Below, piece by piece: positions 34,065 through 46,300 of a DNA stretch of 64,000 nucleotides. The position numbers were made by a program, and so were the translations under genes. Within the stretch, counting starts at the first letter, position 1. Every line of letters starts with the position of its first letter. Origin of the DNA: Melastoma dodecandrum (taxonomy: Eukaryota; Streptophyta; Magnoliopsida; Myrtales; Melastomataceae); contig JARUPY010000087.1 of the NCBI GenBank assembly GCA_029817715.1, forward strand, positions 1,550,001-1,614,000. The letters run 5' to 3'. Below the pieces are notes generated by a model. That model searched no databases. It was not told the DNA's origin and saw nothing but the letters and a program-made list of their open reading frames with translations.

Positions 34065-36022
34065 ATGGACAGTAAGAAAGAAGGCCGGCGGGGTTTGAAC
34101 ATCGCCATTATCCATCCCGACCTCGGCATCGGTAAACTCGGAATCCTAATTCCCCCATTCACCCGCCCTCTTTTTGATACGATCTCTGCTTGATGAGTCG
34201 GTCAGATGGATGGAATTTTAGGAGGACTGGGGATGCTGATGATGATGACGATTGCCCCTTTTTTTGGCAGGTGGTGCCGAGAGATTGATCGTCGATGCGG
34301 CCGTCGAGCTATCCTCTCACGGCCACCGAGTCCACTTGTTTACCTCCCACCATGATCCCACTCGCTGCTTTGAGGAAACCCTCTCAGGTCCTCCTCAAAT
34401 CCTTTGATTCCGTTTTTTTTTTATTATTATCGTCTGTTCTGGCTTAATCGTCTGTTTAGAGGTGCAGGCGTCTTTCCTGTCACGGTCTACGGCTCTTTCC
34501 TTCCTAGGCACTTGTTCTACAGAATACATGCCATTTGCGCTTACCTGAGGTGCATCTTCGTCGCCCTCTGTATGCTCGTCCTCTGGCCTTCATTTGACGT
34601 GGTGCTGGCCGATCAGGTTTCCGCTGTTGTTCCGTTCTTCAAGCTGAGGCGATTGTCAAAGGTAATTGTGCAAGACGAGTTATGACTGTGTAAGAGTTGT
34701 CTATTGTTGATGATCTTAGCCTGAGCTGTTTTTGACTTTGACGAAGGTCGTGTTCTACTGTCATTTTCCGGACATGCTGCTCGCTCAGCACACCACGTTT
34801 CTAAGGAGAGCGTATCGCAAGCCGATAGACATTTTCGAGGAATTTACCACCGGTTGAACTCTGCCGAGGCTTTTTCTCAATCATTTTCTTAGCCCGATCC
34901 AATACTGGTTCCGCTTTTTTAGTTTTAGTTTGGTAGAAAGAAGAAGTAATTCCCAGAAATATTTTTTGATGTCTTGTGCAGGAATGGCTGATATGATCCT
35001 TGTTAACAGCAAGTTCACTGCTGCCACTTTTGCAAGGACTTTCAAGCACCTGGATGCCCAGGGAGTTAAGCCAACTGTTCTTTACCCGGCAGTCAGTGTT
35101 GAACAGTTTGAGAAACCCCGTTCTTTCGAGTAACCATGTGCTTTTGTGTATGCGTTGCTAATTTCTGTTATAATGATTTTGTCTGGATAACTGGCCTCCT
35201 TCGAGTGCTCGTTTATCTGGGTACTGAGGAAGGCTGCTTCTCGAATGTGTTGTTTGTCCAGGATGAATTTTCTCTCTATCAACCGCTTCAAGCGGAAAAA
35301 GAACATCGAGTTAGCAATTACTGCTTTTGCCAGGCTAAACAGCCTGAAAGGTGATCTATGTGGTGAAGCTTCTCTGACTATTGCTGGTATAACAAAGGCT
35401 CTTGCTCTATGTAGAACAACACATCTCTTTGCTTGTTTTGAATGAATAAAGGTTGATTGCTCGCAGGTGGTTTCGACAAACGTCTGAAGGAGAACACGGA
35501 GTACTTGGAGGAACTAAAGAACTTAGCCGAAAGGGAAGGTGTTTCTGCCAAAGTAGAATTTATCACATCCTGCTCGACCGCCAGGAGAAACCAACTCCTC
35601 TCCGACTGCCTCTGTGTCCTATACACACCCAAGGTAAAACGAGTGCCCCATACTCTCGGCGTGCTTATTCTAATTATAGCAACCTGACAGAATCTCTTAA
35701 AAAGGGAACTGTTTGATAAGCACAGGACGAACATTTCGGGATAGTCCCTTTAGAGGCAATGGCTGCACACAAGCCAATCATCGCCTGCAACAGCGGCGGC
35801 CCCGTCGAGACTGTGAGGGACGGAATTACCGGGTTCCTCTGCAATCCAACTCCGGAGGAATTTGCATCGGCCATGGCCAAGCTCGTCGTGGATCCCAGGA
35901 GGGCGGAGGCAATGGGAGAAGATGCTCGGAAGCACGTGGAGGCCTCATTCTCAACTGAGATTTTCGGACAGAGGCTGAACCAATGCATCCTGGACGTATC
36001 GAAGAGGAGGAAGACTGATTGA
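34065..36022 (+). CDS. ALG2: Alpha-1,3/1,6-mannosyltransferase ALG2
   Basis: Adds the second and third mannose to the dolichol-linked N-glycan precursor on the cytosolic face of the ER. Eight exons with GT-AG introns splice into 406 residues, the normal size: 34065-34131, 34271-34387, 34468-34661, 34747-34852, 34982-35129, 35262-35386, 35467-35633, 35726-36022. The N-terminus reads [20 protein letters not shown], followed by a hydrophobic stretch in exon 3 ([20 protein letters not shown]). The GT4-family EX7E motif is EHFGIVPLE (about residues 310-318), followed by [18 protein letters not shown]. All junctions keep phase and no stops occur. No clear TATA box is seen upstream. The start codon is the first in-frame ATG. 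Confidence 0.93.
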
Positions 36023-36460
36023 ACTGACCCCCCCATAAGAGACATAACTTTGTTAAAGCTTTTCGTCCATCAATTACATCCCGTTGTAACTTTGAAATTG
36101 TCGGCTTCTTTTCCTTCTCCCGTGCTCTCCCCCAGGGGCCAGCGCATACCAGGATTGACCGCCCTTCATTCATTTCCACATTTGGAAAATCAATTACCTC
36201 GGTTTTCAAACACACACTAAAAACAAAATCAATAGTCGAAATGAAATATATTTTTTGTAGGAGAAAGAATGAAAATGGGATGGGCGAACAGAATGAAAAA
36301 ATTCTCCATCCAGACAAAATTGCACTGGAAAACTCCCGGAGAAAGGGAACAACAGATCGGGGAGGGATAAAAATAACAGGGAAGGTGGTCTGGTCATTCA
36401 CGCAAACATCGGGGAGGCCTCTGTCCCCATCCTTATTCCTTCCTACCCCCCCGGGCCACG
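36023..36460. other. ALG2 3' flank and upstream region of the tubby-like gene
   Basis: No coding sequence is seen. It must hold the ALG2 3' UTR and the distal promoter of the next gene. Confidence 0.5.
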
Positions 36461-36467
36461 TATAAAG
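36461..36467 (+). promoter_or_regulatory. Candidate TATA box of the tubby-like gene
   Basis: TATAAAG follows CCACG and lies 238 bp upstream of the ATG at 36699. The C-rich sequence between fits a 5' UTR of about 200 bp. Confidence 0.5.
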
Positions 36468-36690
36468 CACATTAAAAACCAAACAACCCATCTGAGCTCC
36501 GATTGTCCGGATGAAGACCGCGTCAACCCCACGACGCTGAATTCATCCCGACCGTCCATCCCCCACCCCACACGATCGTCCTTCAATTTCCCTCCCTCCA
36601 ATTCCCCATCCTTCCCTGCCCGCCGATCCCCTCCCTCCCTTTCATCCATCCATCCACCCACCCTCGGTTTCACGACTTGTGTTTTGGTTG

Positions 36691-36708
36691 ATGAAACCAT
36701 GTCTCTAG
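36691..36708 (+). promoter_or_regulatory. Short upstream ORF overlapping the start of the tubby-like gene
   Basis: ATGAAACCATGTCTCTAG is a five-codon frame whose ATG lies 8 bp before the main ATG (36699), in another frame. It stops inside the main coding sequence. A ribosome using it would bypass or have to re-find the main start, so it may lower translation. Confidence 0.5.
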
Positions 36709-39280
36709 GAAGATCTTTCCTTTCTCGGAGGTTGTCCCTCGGATCGACCCTCAAGGAGGAGGTGGCGGTGGTGGAGGAGATGGGACTCGCTGCCCGATGC
36801 GCTTCCCTCGTCCGCCCCGAGCCCGAGAGGTACGGGCAGACTTGGGGCTCGATGCTCCCTGAGCTGCTTGGGGAGATAATTAGGCGTGTCGAGGAGAGCG
36901 AGGATCGGTGGCCGCAGCGGAGGGACGTCGTCGCCTGCGCCTGCGTCTGTAAGAGGTGGAGGGAAGTCGCCAAGGAGGTCGTCCGCGGGTCCCCCAATGA
37001 CAACGGGGTTATCACCTTCCCCTCCTCCCTCAAGCAGGTGAATCCCCTCGGATCTTCGTCCAAATCCACTTATTTTTGGCCGTGGCTGGTCTGTTGCTGA
37101 GTTGTGGTGTGCAATTCGAATCTTATATTGGGAAATGCCGGGCTTAAATTCGATTGCCTCCCTCAGTAATCCAAGCATGGTCATGGATTATCGTTCCTCA
37201 AAGGATCAACAGTTAGATCAGTGATTTTTTTAGGAGTAAAGCTTTCATTTTGATAACGAAAGGCTTGTCAAATACTCAAGTGTGCTCAGATTTGTCATTT
37301 TCACATGGCGTGTTCTTATGTTGCACTCGTGGAATCTGCTGTTTGGTGGCTCACAAGCTTAGCATACCATGTCCGGTTATTATCCATGGGCGTAGGGAAA
37401 GACTTGCCTGTCCAATATGCACGGACTGGTTTACTTTCACGTCTTTTTGCCTTCAGAGTATAGGATGAATTCTGATCCGCTCTTCTTCGTTTATTGATGA
37501 ATGTAGCCTGGTCCTCGGGATGGTGTTCATCAGTGCCTCATAAAGAGGGATAAGAAAAATTCGACATTTTATCTCTATCTCGCCTTCAGTCCATGTAAGT
37601 TGATCTTTGGTCAGCCTCTTCTTGTTGTTTGTTAGATTGACCGGATATGTCCTTCATCATTAGCTATGCTGGAAGAGCTTTTTTCTTCATAAGCTTCTCC
37701 TAGCTGGTGCTACAACTATCTAGTTTTCTGCATGAGAATTCTTCTTTGCCGGCAGAACATCTTGACCATGCATTCTGCCTTGTGGCTTTTACTTGAACGA
37801 GGACCTGTCTCGTCACTTTAGGAGGTCTAATGAGGTTCTGCTATTTCCATTTTCAAGTCTGAGTGGAGTTGTTGGTAAAAGGGTGAAAGCAATCATTTCG
37901 TTCTGGAGAGAGATCATGCAAACCCTCAGGACACCTGATATGTAAGATGGTAATAAAGAATGGATGAGAACTTCTTTTCTGGAGCATCTCACCATGAGAA
38001 TACCATTCTCCTGAAGCAAGACTAGATAATTAGAATTCGAAATTATTTATACGATCGCCATATACAAATAAAAAATATTATGACTGATGCAGAGAATTTA
38101 CAGCTGACGCTTTTCTTTTCTTTTTTTTTCTGTTGCAATATCTTATTAGATTTCCTGCACTAACTTTTGACTCAATTGGAGTGGTATTTATGTTTCTGTC
38201 ACCTTTCCTTTCAGCAATTGTAGATAAAGGGAAGTTCCTTTTAGCGGCTCGGAGGTATAGACGTGGTGCCCACTCTGAGTACATCATTTCTCTTGACGCG
38301 GATGATTTATCACAAGGAAGCAATGCTTATCTTGGAAAACTAAGGTGAGACAGTTATTTAGTCCCAGACAGTAGTTATTTTTCATTGAACTTCAACCAGC
38401 AGAATGCTTTAGGTGGTTGTTTTTATTGTGTATCTGCATCGATGGTGATGTTTACGTAATACTCAAACCATGAAGTTTTGGTGGAAGACCGATTTGACCT
38501 GTGTTCCTAGACTGTTGAAAAAATTCTTAGTCGGATGGTTGGACATGGTAAGATTTTGTTCTCCGAAGTAAAATGACTGTTATTCTGAAAGAGAAAGGGT
38601 AAGAACGGATGAAATGGACGTTCAACGCTTTTTTGTTTCAGAAATCACATGCCACAACTTCTTTTACTCTTTCATTCTAATATTGTCATGATGAATTTTG
38701 CAGATCTGACTTCCTTGGTACCAACTTTACTATCTATGATTCTAAATCACCGTATGATGGTGCAAAACCCTCAAACGGCCGGGCCAGCCGCCGTTTCGCC
38801 AGCAAACAAATAAGCCCCCAAGTTCCGGCAGGGAATTTTGAGGTCGGGCAGGTATCTTACAAGTTCAACCTCTTGAAATCCAGAGGTCCGAGGAGGATGA
38901 TTTGCTCCCTAAGTTGCCCTGTCACTGGGGAAGCTGCTGCAAACAAGCCAATGGATAATCCCGTGACGAAGAAAAAGGGTGACGTCATCCCTGGGCATAC
39001 GATTCTGAGGAACAAAGCCCCGAGGTGGCATGAACAGCTGCAATGCTGGTGCTTGAACTTCCACGGTCGTGTGACTGTGGCGTCAGTGAAAAACTTCCAA
39101 CTGGTTGCCACAACCGATCCGACCCAGCCTGGAGGCAAAGGGGACGAGGACACCGTTCTTCTTCAGTTTGGCAAGGTCGGGGACGACCTCTTCACGATGG
39201 ACTACAGGCAGCCGCTGTCTGCCTTCCTGGCCTTCGCCATTTGCCTGACAAGCTTTGGAACGAAAATCGCTTGCGAGTGA
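36699..39280 (+). CDS. Tubby-like F-box protein (TLP)
   Basis: Plant TLPs link an F-box, which contacts SKP1-type ubiquitin ligases, to a C-terminal tubby domain that binds membrane phosphoinositides. Four exons splice in phase: 36699-37037, 37507-37594, 38215-38344, 38704-39280, giving 377 residues. The F-box is about residues 47-95 ([15 protein letters not shown], then [19 protein letters not shown]). The tubby domain starts near 114 and includes [56 protein letters not shown] and [20 protein letters not shown]. It ends [15 protein letters not shown], the family's invariant tail. The loop after [16 protein letters not shown] is shorter than in many relatives. It lies 676 bp after ALG2 on the same strand. 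A short upstream ORF overlaps the start. Confidence 0.93.
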
Positions 39281-39804
39281 TGGACAGTCCCTCCTGCCAC
39301 GTGGTGATGTATTTGTGCTGCTCGTGTATAATAGCTTTAGCCGCTCTTGTATGCACAGATCAAAGGGGAAGGGGGACAGACGTTGTCGGATGGAACCTGA
39401 AGTGGTAAAAATGACTGCGTTTTATAACAACTACCATTAAGAAAATCGATTGCTTCCCCAATCATCACCATCTCTGGGCTTTATCTTCAGCTGTAATAAT
39501 ACCAACCCAATTACCATTGTCTTGTCCCAGAAAGGCTGATGTCCGTCCGGTGGTCCCAGTCTTATCCTACCGGTCCTCAACAGCTTGCCATGCTGAAACC
39601 CGATTACGATTACCTCATCCCCAGAATTTTACCTTTTTCATCCCCGTGTCAACAGCGATTCCAGGATTAGGATAAGTCGAGCCAAGGACGATTCGGTCGC
39701 AGCTAGCCTCCGAAAGTTCCAACCTTTTCTGGGTCGCCGCTGCTGCCCCTTGTCCGGAACAATGGGCTTCCCTTCCTTTACCAGGTATTCTCCGACAGTC
39801 TCAA
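39281..39804. other. Spacer between the tubby-like gene and UROD
   Basis: It holds the 3' UTR of the tubby-like gene and the upstream region of the decarboxylase gene. No separate gene is seen. Confidence 0.5.
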
Positions 39805-39839
39805 CCCCCCCCCCCCCCCCCAAAAAAAAAAAAAAAAAA
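39805..39839 (+). repeat. C17-A18 double homopolymer
   Basis: Seventeen C (39805-39821) run directly into eighteen A (39822-39839), ending 43 bp before the UROD start codon. Confidence 0.95.
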
Positions 39840-39882
39840 CCATGACAAGCCCCCTCTTTCGTGCTTTTATCTGCCCTCGCTG

Positions 39883-42088
39883 ATGTTGCTGCTGTTTCTG
39901 CTGCTTGTCTTTTGCAGTGGTTGCGGCTCAGTTGGATGCAGTTCGTCTGTTCTGTACGGCCAATTGGGGTTTCATCGCCATTCATTCGGAGTATCTCGGG
40001 TTTCCACTAGGAAGCAGCAGCTTCGTAAATTTAGGGTGGATTGCTCCTCCTCATCCGGTACTTCCCAACTTGGAGTCCCTTAATTTTGTCTTTAATTGGG
40101 GATGTTTTTGTCAAAAATTATGTCCTCTCGTTGAGTGGCGTTGGTTCTGGTTGGGGATGATTGTTTGTTCAGATCCTCTCTTGGTGAGGGCCGCTAGAGG
40201 AGAAGTTGTGAATAGGCCCCCTGCGTGGATGATGCGCCAGGCGGGAAGGTACATGGCTGTTTACAGAAAGCTAGCAGAGAAATATCCATCATTCAGGCAG
40301 AGGTCAGAGACCACTGATCTCATTGTGGAAATTTCCTTGCAGCCTTGGCAAGCATTCCGTCCGGACAGTGTTATTATATTCTCCGACATTCTCACTTCTT
40401 TGCCTGCATTTGGTGTTCCGTTTGACATTGAAGAAGTTAGAGTCCCTGTGATTCAGTCGCCCATTCGTTCCGAGGAAGCCTTGAAGGCATTGCATCCAAT
40501 TGATCTCTCAAAACTCGAGTTTGTCGGCGAATCTCTTCGGATTTTACGTCGAGAGGTCGACACTTGATTGCACCCCGCGCGTCTCTCTTTTGGTGGGGTA
40601 TCATGGGGTTTGTGTAAATTTGCTGAAGTTAAGTCCATCATGTAGGTTGAAGGGCAGGCGGCCTTGCTGGGTTTTGTTGGTGCTCCTTGGACGATTGCTA
40701 CTTATATTGTAGAAGGGGGCACAACTCGTACATATACTACTATAAAGAGCATGTGCCACACAGCGCCACATGTTTTGAGGGCTCTTCTCTCTCATCTAGC
40801 GTGGGCTATATCCGAATACGTGATTTTCCAGGTGGAATCCGGCGCCCATTGCATTCAGATATTTGACTCATGGGGTGGACAATTGCCACCTGATATGTGG
40901 GAGCACTGGTCAAAGCCATACATTCAAGAGGTACTTCATGGTAGCAGAGGAAAGAATAAGGCTTAAGTTGAACCATCTGTCTTTCTTCTGTATAATTCTT
41001 TCATAAAGTATTTTTGCTTTGATCATCCCTTTTCTGAAAATCTATTGTTGAATTTATTGTTAATGGTTGAGATAGCAGCTGAAGGATATGAAATCTATAT
41101 AACACAGTTGATGAGATTGAGGGCTACTTCACTTATTTGAGCTTGGAATTATCCATGCATGTTATGTTTTAGTGTTATATACAACATTCCGGGAAATTGT
41201 AACTAAAAGCTATACTTTTTTCCATTTTCAGATCAAACATATTTAGATTTGATCAGAAAAAATAATAGGGGTTTAAATATGCAAGATATTATTGACCATA
41301 GTTGCAATTCGCAGATTGTAGATGTGGTGCGGAGCAGATGTCCCGGAACACCTCTTGTACTCTACATTAATGGAAATGGGGGTCTTCTTGAGCGCATGAA
41401 AGAGACTGGAGTTGATGTGATAGGCCTTGACTGGACAGTGGACATGGCTGATGGAAGGAGACGGTTGGGTAATGGCGTGGGAATACAGGGAAATGTCGAT
41501 CCTGCTTGTCTATTCTCTCCTCTCCATGCTTTAACAGAAGAAATTGAAAGGTTCATCTTCTGAGCTCATCTCTAGATACCCTGCCCTTTCTAGTTGATGC
41601 TTACATATCTGCCTTCTCTGGTCTTTGCATTCTGAAGGCGATTTTTTGCTACATGTAGAGCTTTTTTTTATTTTGTTTTATTTCGTTAGATGGTATGTTT
41701 TCATAATTCGGGATAGTTTTTGGCTTGATTCCTGTGGCATGGTATTGGTCATTGTCTGACATGCTACTGATATAATTATTGATTCCTGGCCTGGGTAGGG
41801 AAGTTATGAACAATGTGTGTGGTTCCGCTGGTCAAGTTTATGATATGATCGACTGAAAATGAATGGATTATCTAAATCTATGTGAACTGAAGTAACTATT
41901 TTACCCGTCCCATCTTGTTTGCTAGGGTTGTGAAATGTGCTGGAACTAAGGGACATATCCTCAACTTGGGTCATGGTGTCCTTGTTGGATCCCCTGAAGA
42001 AGCAGTGGCCCATTTTTTCAATGTAGCTCGAAGCCTAACGTACGATAAATTTTCCTCACAAGGTGCTGCGGTGGAATTGGTATCATGA
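39883..42088 (+). CDS. HEME: Uroporphyrinogen decarboxylase, plastid
   Basis: Converts uroporphyrinogen III to coproporphyrinogen III, a shared step of heme and chlorophyll synthesis in plastids. Five exons splice in phase: 39883-40057, 40173-40555, 40646-40930, 41315-41550, 41926-42088, giving 413 residues, near the plant norm. Exon 1 encodes a Ser/Arg-rich leader; the mature start is [14 protein letters not shown]. Active-site residues are present: MMRQAGRY (Arg80, Arg84), FSDIL (Asp130), [10 protein letters not shown] (Tyr206) and NLGHGVL (His376). [10 protein letters not shown] is also intact. The ATG at 39883 gives an unusually hydrophobic first dozen residues ([12 protein letters not shown]). 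An upstream exon spliced at TTTTGCAG (39918) is a possible alternative. In plants the enzyme has two paralogs (HEME1 and HEME2); which one this is cannot be told. Confidence 0.92.
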
Positions 42089-42718
42089 AGCAGGAGGATT
42101 GGTCAGCCTTGTCACCCTGCCCTGTATTGTTCTGCCCTTTATCGAATGTGTAAAATGTTCGGTGATTTCCTGATATCATCCCCGGGTTTTAGGAAACATA
42201 GTAAGACATAACTGCTGAGCGAGTGAGCTATTTGCAGCTGCCATTTGTTGTTGTCAGTTTGTTTTCTAGGAAATGCCAAAGAGGTGGATTATTTATGTTC
42301 CTATTGGTTCTTTTCTTCCCCTGTAACTCGAAAAATGGCTGAACTTTCTTTCTTTCCACGAAAGTCTTCTTTATGGTGTCTGGTGGGCGTTGACCCGGTG
42401 AAATCTCGCAAGTGGTGGCAGGACGATCTTTCGCAGGGTTAACCCATTATCATCGAACTTAAAGCTCGCTTTAAACCTGAGCATCTCATTGCAATTATAT
42501 CAAAACCAATGCGAATCACCAAATCTAGTACTATTCCTTAAAATGGGGCTAACTCTAACTGTCCCCGACAAAATGCAATCCAATGCAAATTCACATACTT
42601 TTCCATGACGCGTTAATGAATGGACTCACCGCAATGTCCTCTCGGATCACCACCACATGCTTGCAGAGAAACACATGACAAAAGCATTTCCTCCGAGCGC
42701 GATTAAACCTAGTTTAAC
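42089..42718. other. 3' flank of UROD, no gene seen
   Basis: It contains the UROD 3' UTR. The rest up to 42718 has no clear coding feature on the plus strand. Confidence 0.4.
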
Positions 42719-42811
42719 CTATGCTACTTGTACGAGTTTGAGGTTCTTGCCGATGAGCTTGTCCCAGCCCATGTGAACTCTCCGGGTACCAAAGCTCAAC
42801 CCTCGTCTCTG
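42719..42811 (-). CDS. Possible last exon of an unidentified minus-strand gene
   Basis: After an acceptor-like TTTGACAG, the minus strand reads RRGLSFGTRRVHMGWDKLIG, then KNLKLVQVA and a TAG. The composition is protein-like, but I do not recognise the family and cannot find a matching donor with confidence. An upstream exon may lie in the 68-bp sequence at 42936-43003. This is a weak call. Confidence 0.2.
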   Translation of the reverse strand, partial: QRRGLSFGTRRVHMGWDKLIGKNLKLVQVA

Positions 42812-42935
42812 TCAAAGCATTTGCAGAAAAAAACAATGCAAAATGTCACTAAAACCTTGCTTGATCTTTAAAAAAAGAAGAAAGTAGATCAGAAAGTTAA
42901 AAGTTCCTTATAACTCGCCAAAGGAATTAGTGACA

Positions 42936-43003
42936 TATCCCTGTGGTTCAAAGTTCTTATTTGCCCCAAAGTAATCGGTAAATGCAAGGAAGACAGATGA
43001 CAT
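42936..43003 (-). repeat. 68-bp direct repeat at the left edge of the copia element
   Basis: It ends exactly where the element's LTR starts (43004) and matches 48364-48431 with three mismatches. On the minus strand it starts with an ATG and is open (MSSVFLAFTDYFGANKNFE). The same frame continues outside the repeat with VTNSFGEL before a stop. It may be a duplicated piece of a host exon. Confidence 0.8.
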
Positions 43004-43384
43004 TGAAACCAGAAGGACTCTATCCCAATCCAAACTTTATCCTGCACATAACCAGAAGGAAAAGAAGAAAAGAAGGAAAAGGAGGAAGAAGAAGAAGGCA
43101 AACGTTATCTGTCATTCATTGTTGTAAAATCGTTTTGTACAGTGTTTCTGTTGGGTTGTCGTCTTCCTAACAACTTCATGGGTTTTTACTATTTTATCCT
43201 TAATAAAAAGAGACTGGGCTTATCATAGAAATGCCCGTCAATATGCTTTATCTTGGCCCTTTCTTCCTTCCTTGGCCTTGTACGCTTCTTCCTCCAGACA
43301 TTTACTTCCCCCTATCTCCACAGGACTTCCATTTGCTTTCTTTGTGCACGCTTGATCATGTTTCTGTCCACTAACTTGCTGACG
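43004..43384 (-). repeat. 3' LTR of the copia element
   Basis: This 381-bp LTR abuts a polypurine tract CTTGATGGGGAG (43385-43396, minus strand). Its first base on the minus strand reads CG where the other LTR has TG. The pol frame runs on into it and stops at 43238. Confidence 0.85.
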
Positions 43385-46300
43385 CTCCCCATCAAGATGA
43401 GATGTATGAATATCATACAATCCCATCTTGCCCACCAGATAATTGAACTTGGCAGGAAGTAGTGCCATGGTAAAAAGATATGATGTTTGCTCCTCGGTCT
43501 TCACATACATGATGTCTACCTCTCCATTAAGTACTTTATCCCTAAAAAAATGCAAGTCTTTCTCCAGATGCTTGGTCCTTTCATGGAACACTAGATTCCT
43601 GTTTAGATGTATAACTGATATATTATCACAGTAAATAGCCATTGGCAAACTCAACTCAACATCAAAATCCCTCAGCAAAGACTTTATCCACATCAACTCA
43701 GTCGTAACTGTTGCTATAGAGCGATACTCAACCTCTGTTGAACTCCTTGAGACAGTGGCCTGCTTCTTTGATTTCCAATTGATTAGAGAATTACCAAAGG
43801 AGACACAAAATCATGTTGTCGACTTCCTTGTATCCACACACCCTGCCCAGTCACTATCCACAAAAGCCTGCAAGTGAATATGTGAATGATTGGACAATAT
43901 GAGCCCTTTTCCAGGTGATTGTTTGAGATATCTTAGAATCTACACAGCTGCTTGCCAATGTTCAGACCTTGTTTTGTCCATGAATTGTGCCAAGATGTGA
44001 ACAACAAAAGCAATATCAGGTCTTGTCACTCCTAAGTAGATCAACTTGCTTATCAATTGCCTGTACATAATCACATCCACCCCAAGAGATTCCCCTACTG
44101 CACTGAGCTTTAGATTAGGCATCATATGAGTGGAACTTGGCTTCACTGCCAATTTACCTTGTTCTTCTAGCAATCTCGGGGTATTCCCCTTTGAGACAAG
44201 AAAATTCCTCCCTTAGATCTTGCTATCTCAATGCCATGAAAGTACCTTAACTCTCCCAAGTCCCTTACTTTGAAATGCTTCTGAAGATGTGATTCCAAAT
44301 GAGAAATGACCTTTTCATTTGACCCCGCCACCACCATGTCATCCACATAAACCAAGACAGCTACAAAGCCATTTGAATCATTCTTAGTAAATAAGGAATA
44401 ATCTGCTCTGGACTATCTATATCCATCTGTAATGAGAACCTCAATTAGCTTGCAATTCAACTACCTTGATGCTTGCTTCGGGACATACATGGACTTCCTA
44501 AGTGTGCATACCATGCCTTCACACTCCCCCTGCAGCTGAAATCCCGGTGGAAGCTGCATATAAACCTCCTCATGCAAATCACCATTTAGGAAGGCATTGT
44601 GAATATCAAATTGTCTGAGAAACCAACTCTTCATAGCAGCTAAAGTGAAGAAAACCCTGAGTGAAGCATGCTTGGTCACAGGGCTGAAGGTATCGTGATA
44701 GTCAATACATGCACATTGAGTGTATCCTTTGGCCACCAAGCGGGTTTGAATTCTTTCAACTGTGCCATCAACCAACAGTTTTGTTTTGTAGACCCATTTA
44801 TATCCAACCAGATGTTTATTACTTGGCAACGACACTAAGTCCCATGTATGGTTAGCCTCCAAAGCCACAAGTTCATCAGCCATAGCTCTTTCCCAGTGAG
44901 GAATGCCCTTAGCCTGCTTATAGGATTGTGGTTCATAGTTGATCTCCAAGGACAAAATAAATGCATGATAAGGTTTAGATAATCTAGTGTGAGCAATATA
45001 AGGATTAATGGGATAGAGAGGTAAGGAATGTTGAGGCAAAATTAAGAAAGAAACTAAACTGACCCGTTGCCTGGGGATGGCTGAAGCAGCTGAGGTCAAG
45101 AGCAGGCTATGATGATAGTCCTGAAGATAACTTGGTGCCTGCCAAGATCTGATGCTTCTTCTCAATGGCATTACAGAATCATTTGTCACTGGTGATGCAA
45201 CAAGAACACCATAAAAAGAAGAAGTGGATCCAGAAGAATCTTCTAAGAGAAAAGGAAAGGATGGATCAAAAGACTCAACATGTGGTTCTGTGGAAGGTGG
45301 AACTGGTAGAGAAATGTCTAAATGAGGAATAGAAGAAGATTGTGCAGATAAGACAAATGGAAATATGGATTCAAAGAAGACTATATATCTGGAAATAAAC
45401 ACTTTATGCAAGTTCAAATCATAAACAAAATAGCATTTCACTGCATGTGGATAACCCAAGAAGACAAATTTACCAGCCATGGCATCCAACTTCTTTCTGT
45501 TATGATCAAGGGTGCTTGCATAACAGAGAGATCCAAAAACTCTGAAAGCATGACAGTTTGGTGGTTTGTGATATAAAAGCTTCAAATGGAGAACTGTTAT
45601 TAGGCAGAATTTTAGTTGGTAACCGATTGATTATGTATGTAGCTGTGAGGAGTGCGTATCCCCAGAAATGAAGAAGTAACTGGGATTGAAAAAGCAGAGG
45701 CCTGGTAACCTGTAACAGATGCTGATACTTCCTCTCAGCCACCCCATTCTTTTGTGGAGTCTCAGCACAGGTTCTTTGATGTACTATGCCATTTGAATGA
45801 TAAAATTCCCGCACATGAAACTCTCCACCATTGTCACTTCTAACAATCTGGACTTAAAAAATTAAAATGAGTTTGAACAAAAGCATAGAATTGTTTGATT
45901 AACCCCTGACCATCAGATTTATGTTTCATGAGATAAACCCAAGTGACTCTGGTGAGAAAAAATTGAAAACCACCAACAGCAGAGATGGAATGTGGTCCCC
46001 AAACATCACAATGCACTAAATCGAAGGCAGAACAAGACTTGAACTTAATGGAAAGGATAATCTTTTCTGTTTTGATCTCTGACAAGTAGTGCAGACATTG
46101 TGTTTTAGAAATTAAACTGTAGGTTCTACGGCCTGTACAATCCTAGACTTGTCATAAGATATATGACCTAATCTAAGATGCCATAAGTCAAAGATATCTA
46201 GTGTTTGGTTGGAAACAGAACTTTGTATTCCTGATTTACTGCATCTTTCAATAAAAGAAACCATTTGTCTAACCTGAGAAGAGCACCTCCTCTGGCTCCA

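Noticed and set aside
36443..37184. Long minus-strand open frames opposite the tubby-like gene
   Set aside because: They are antisense shadows of a GC-rich first exon and its 5' region; no domain and no splice logic.
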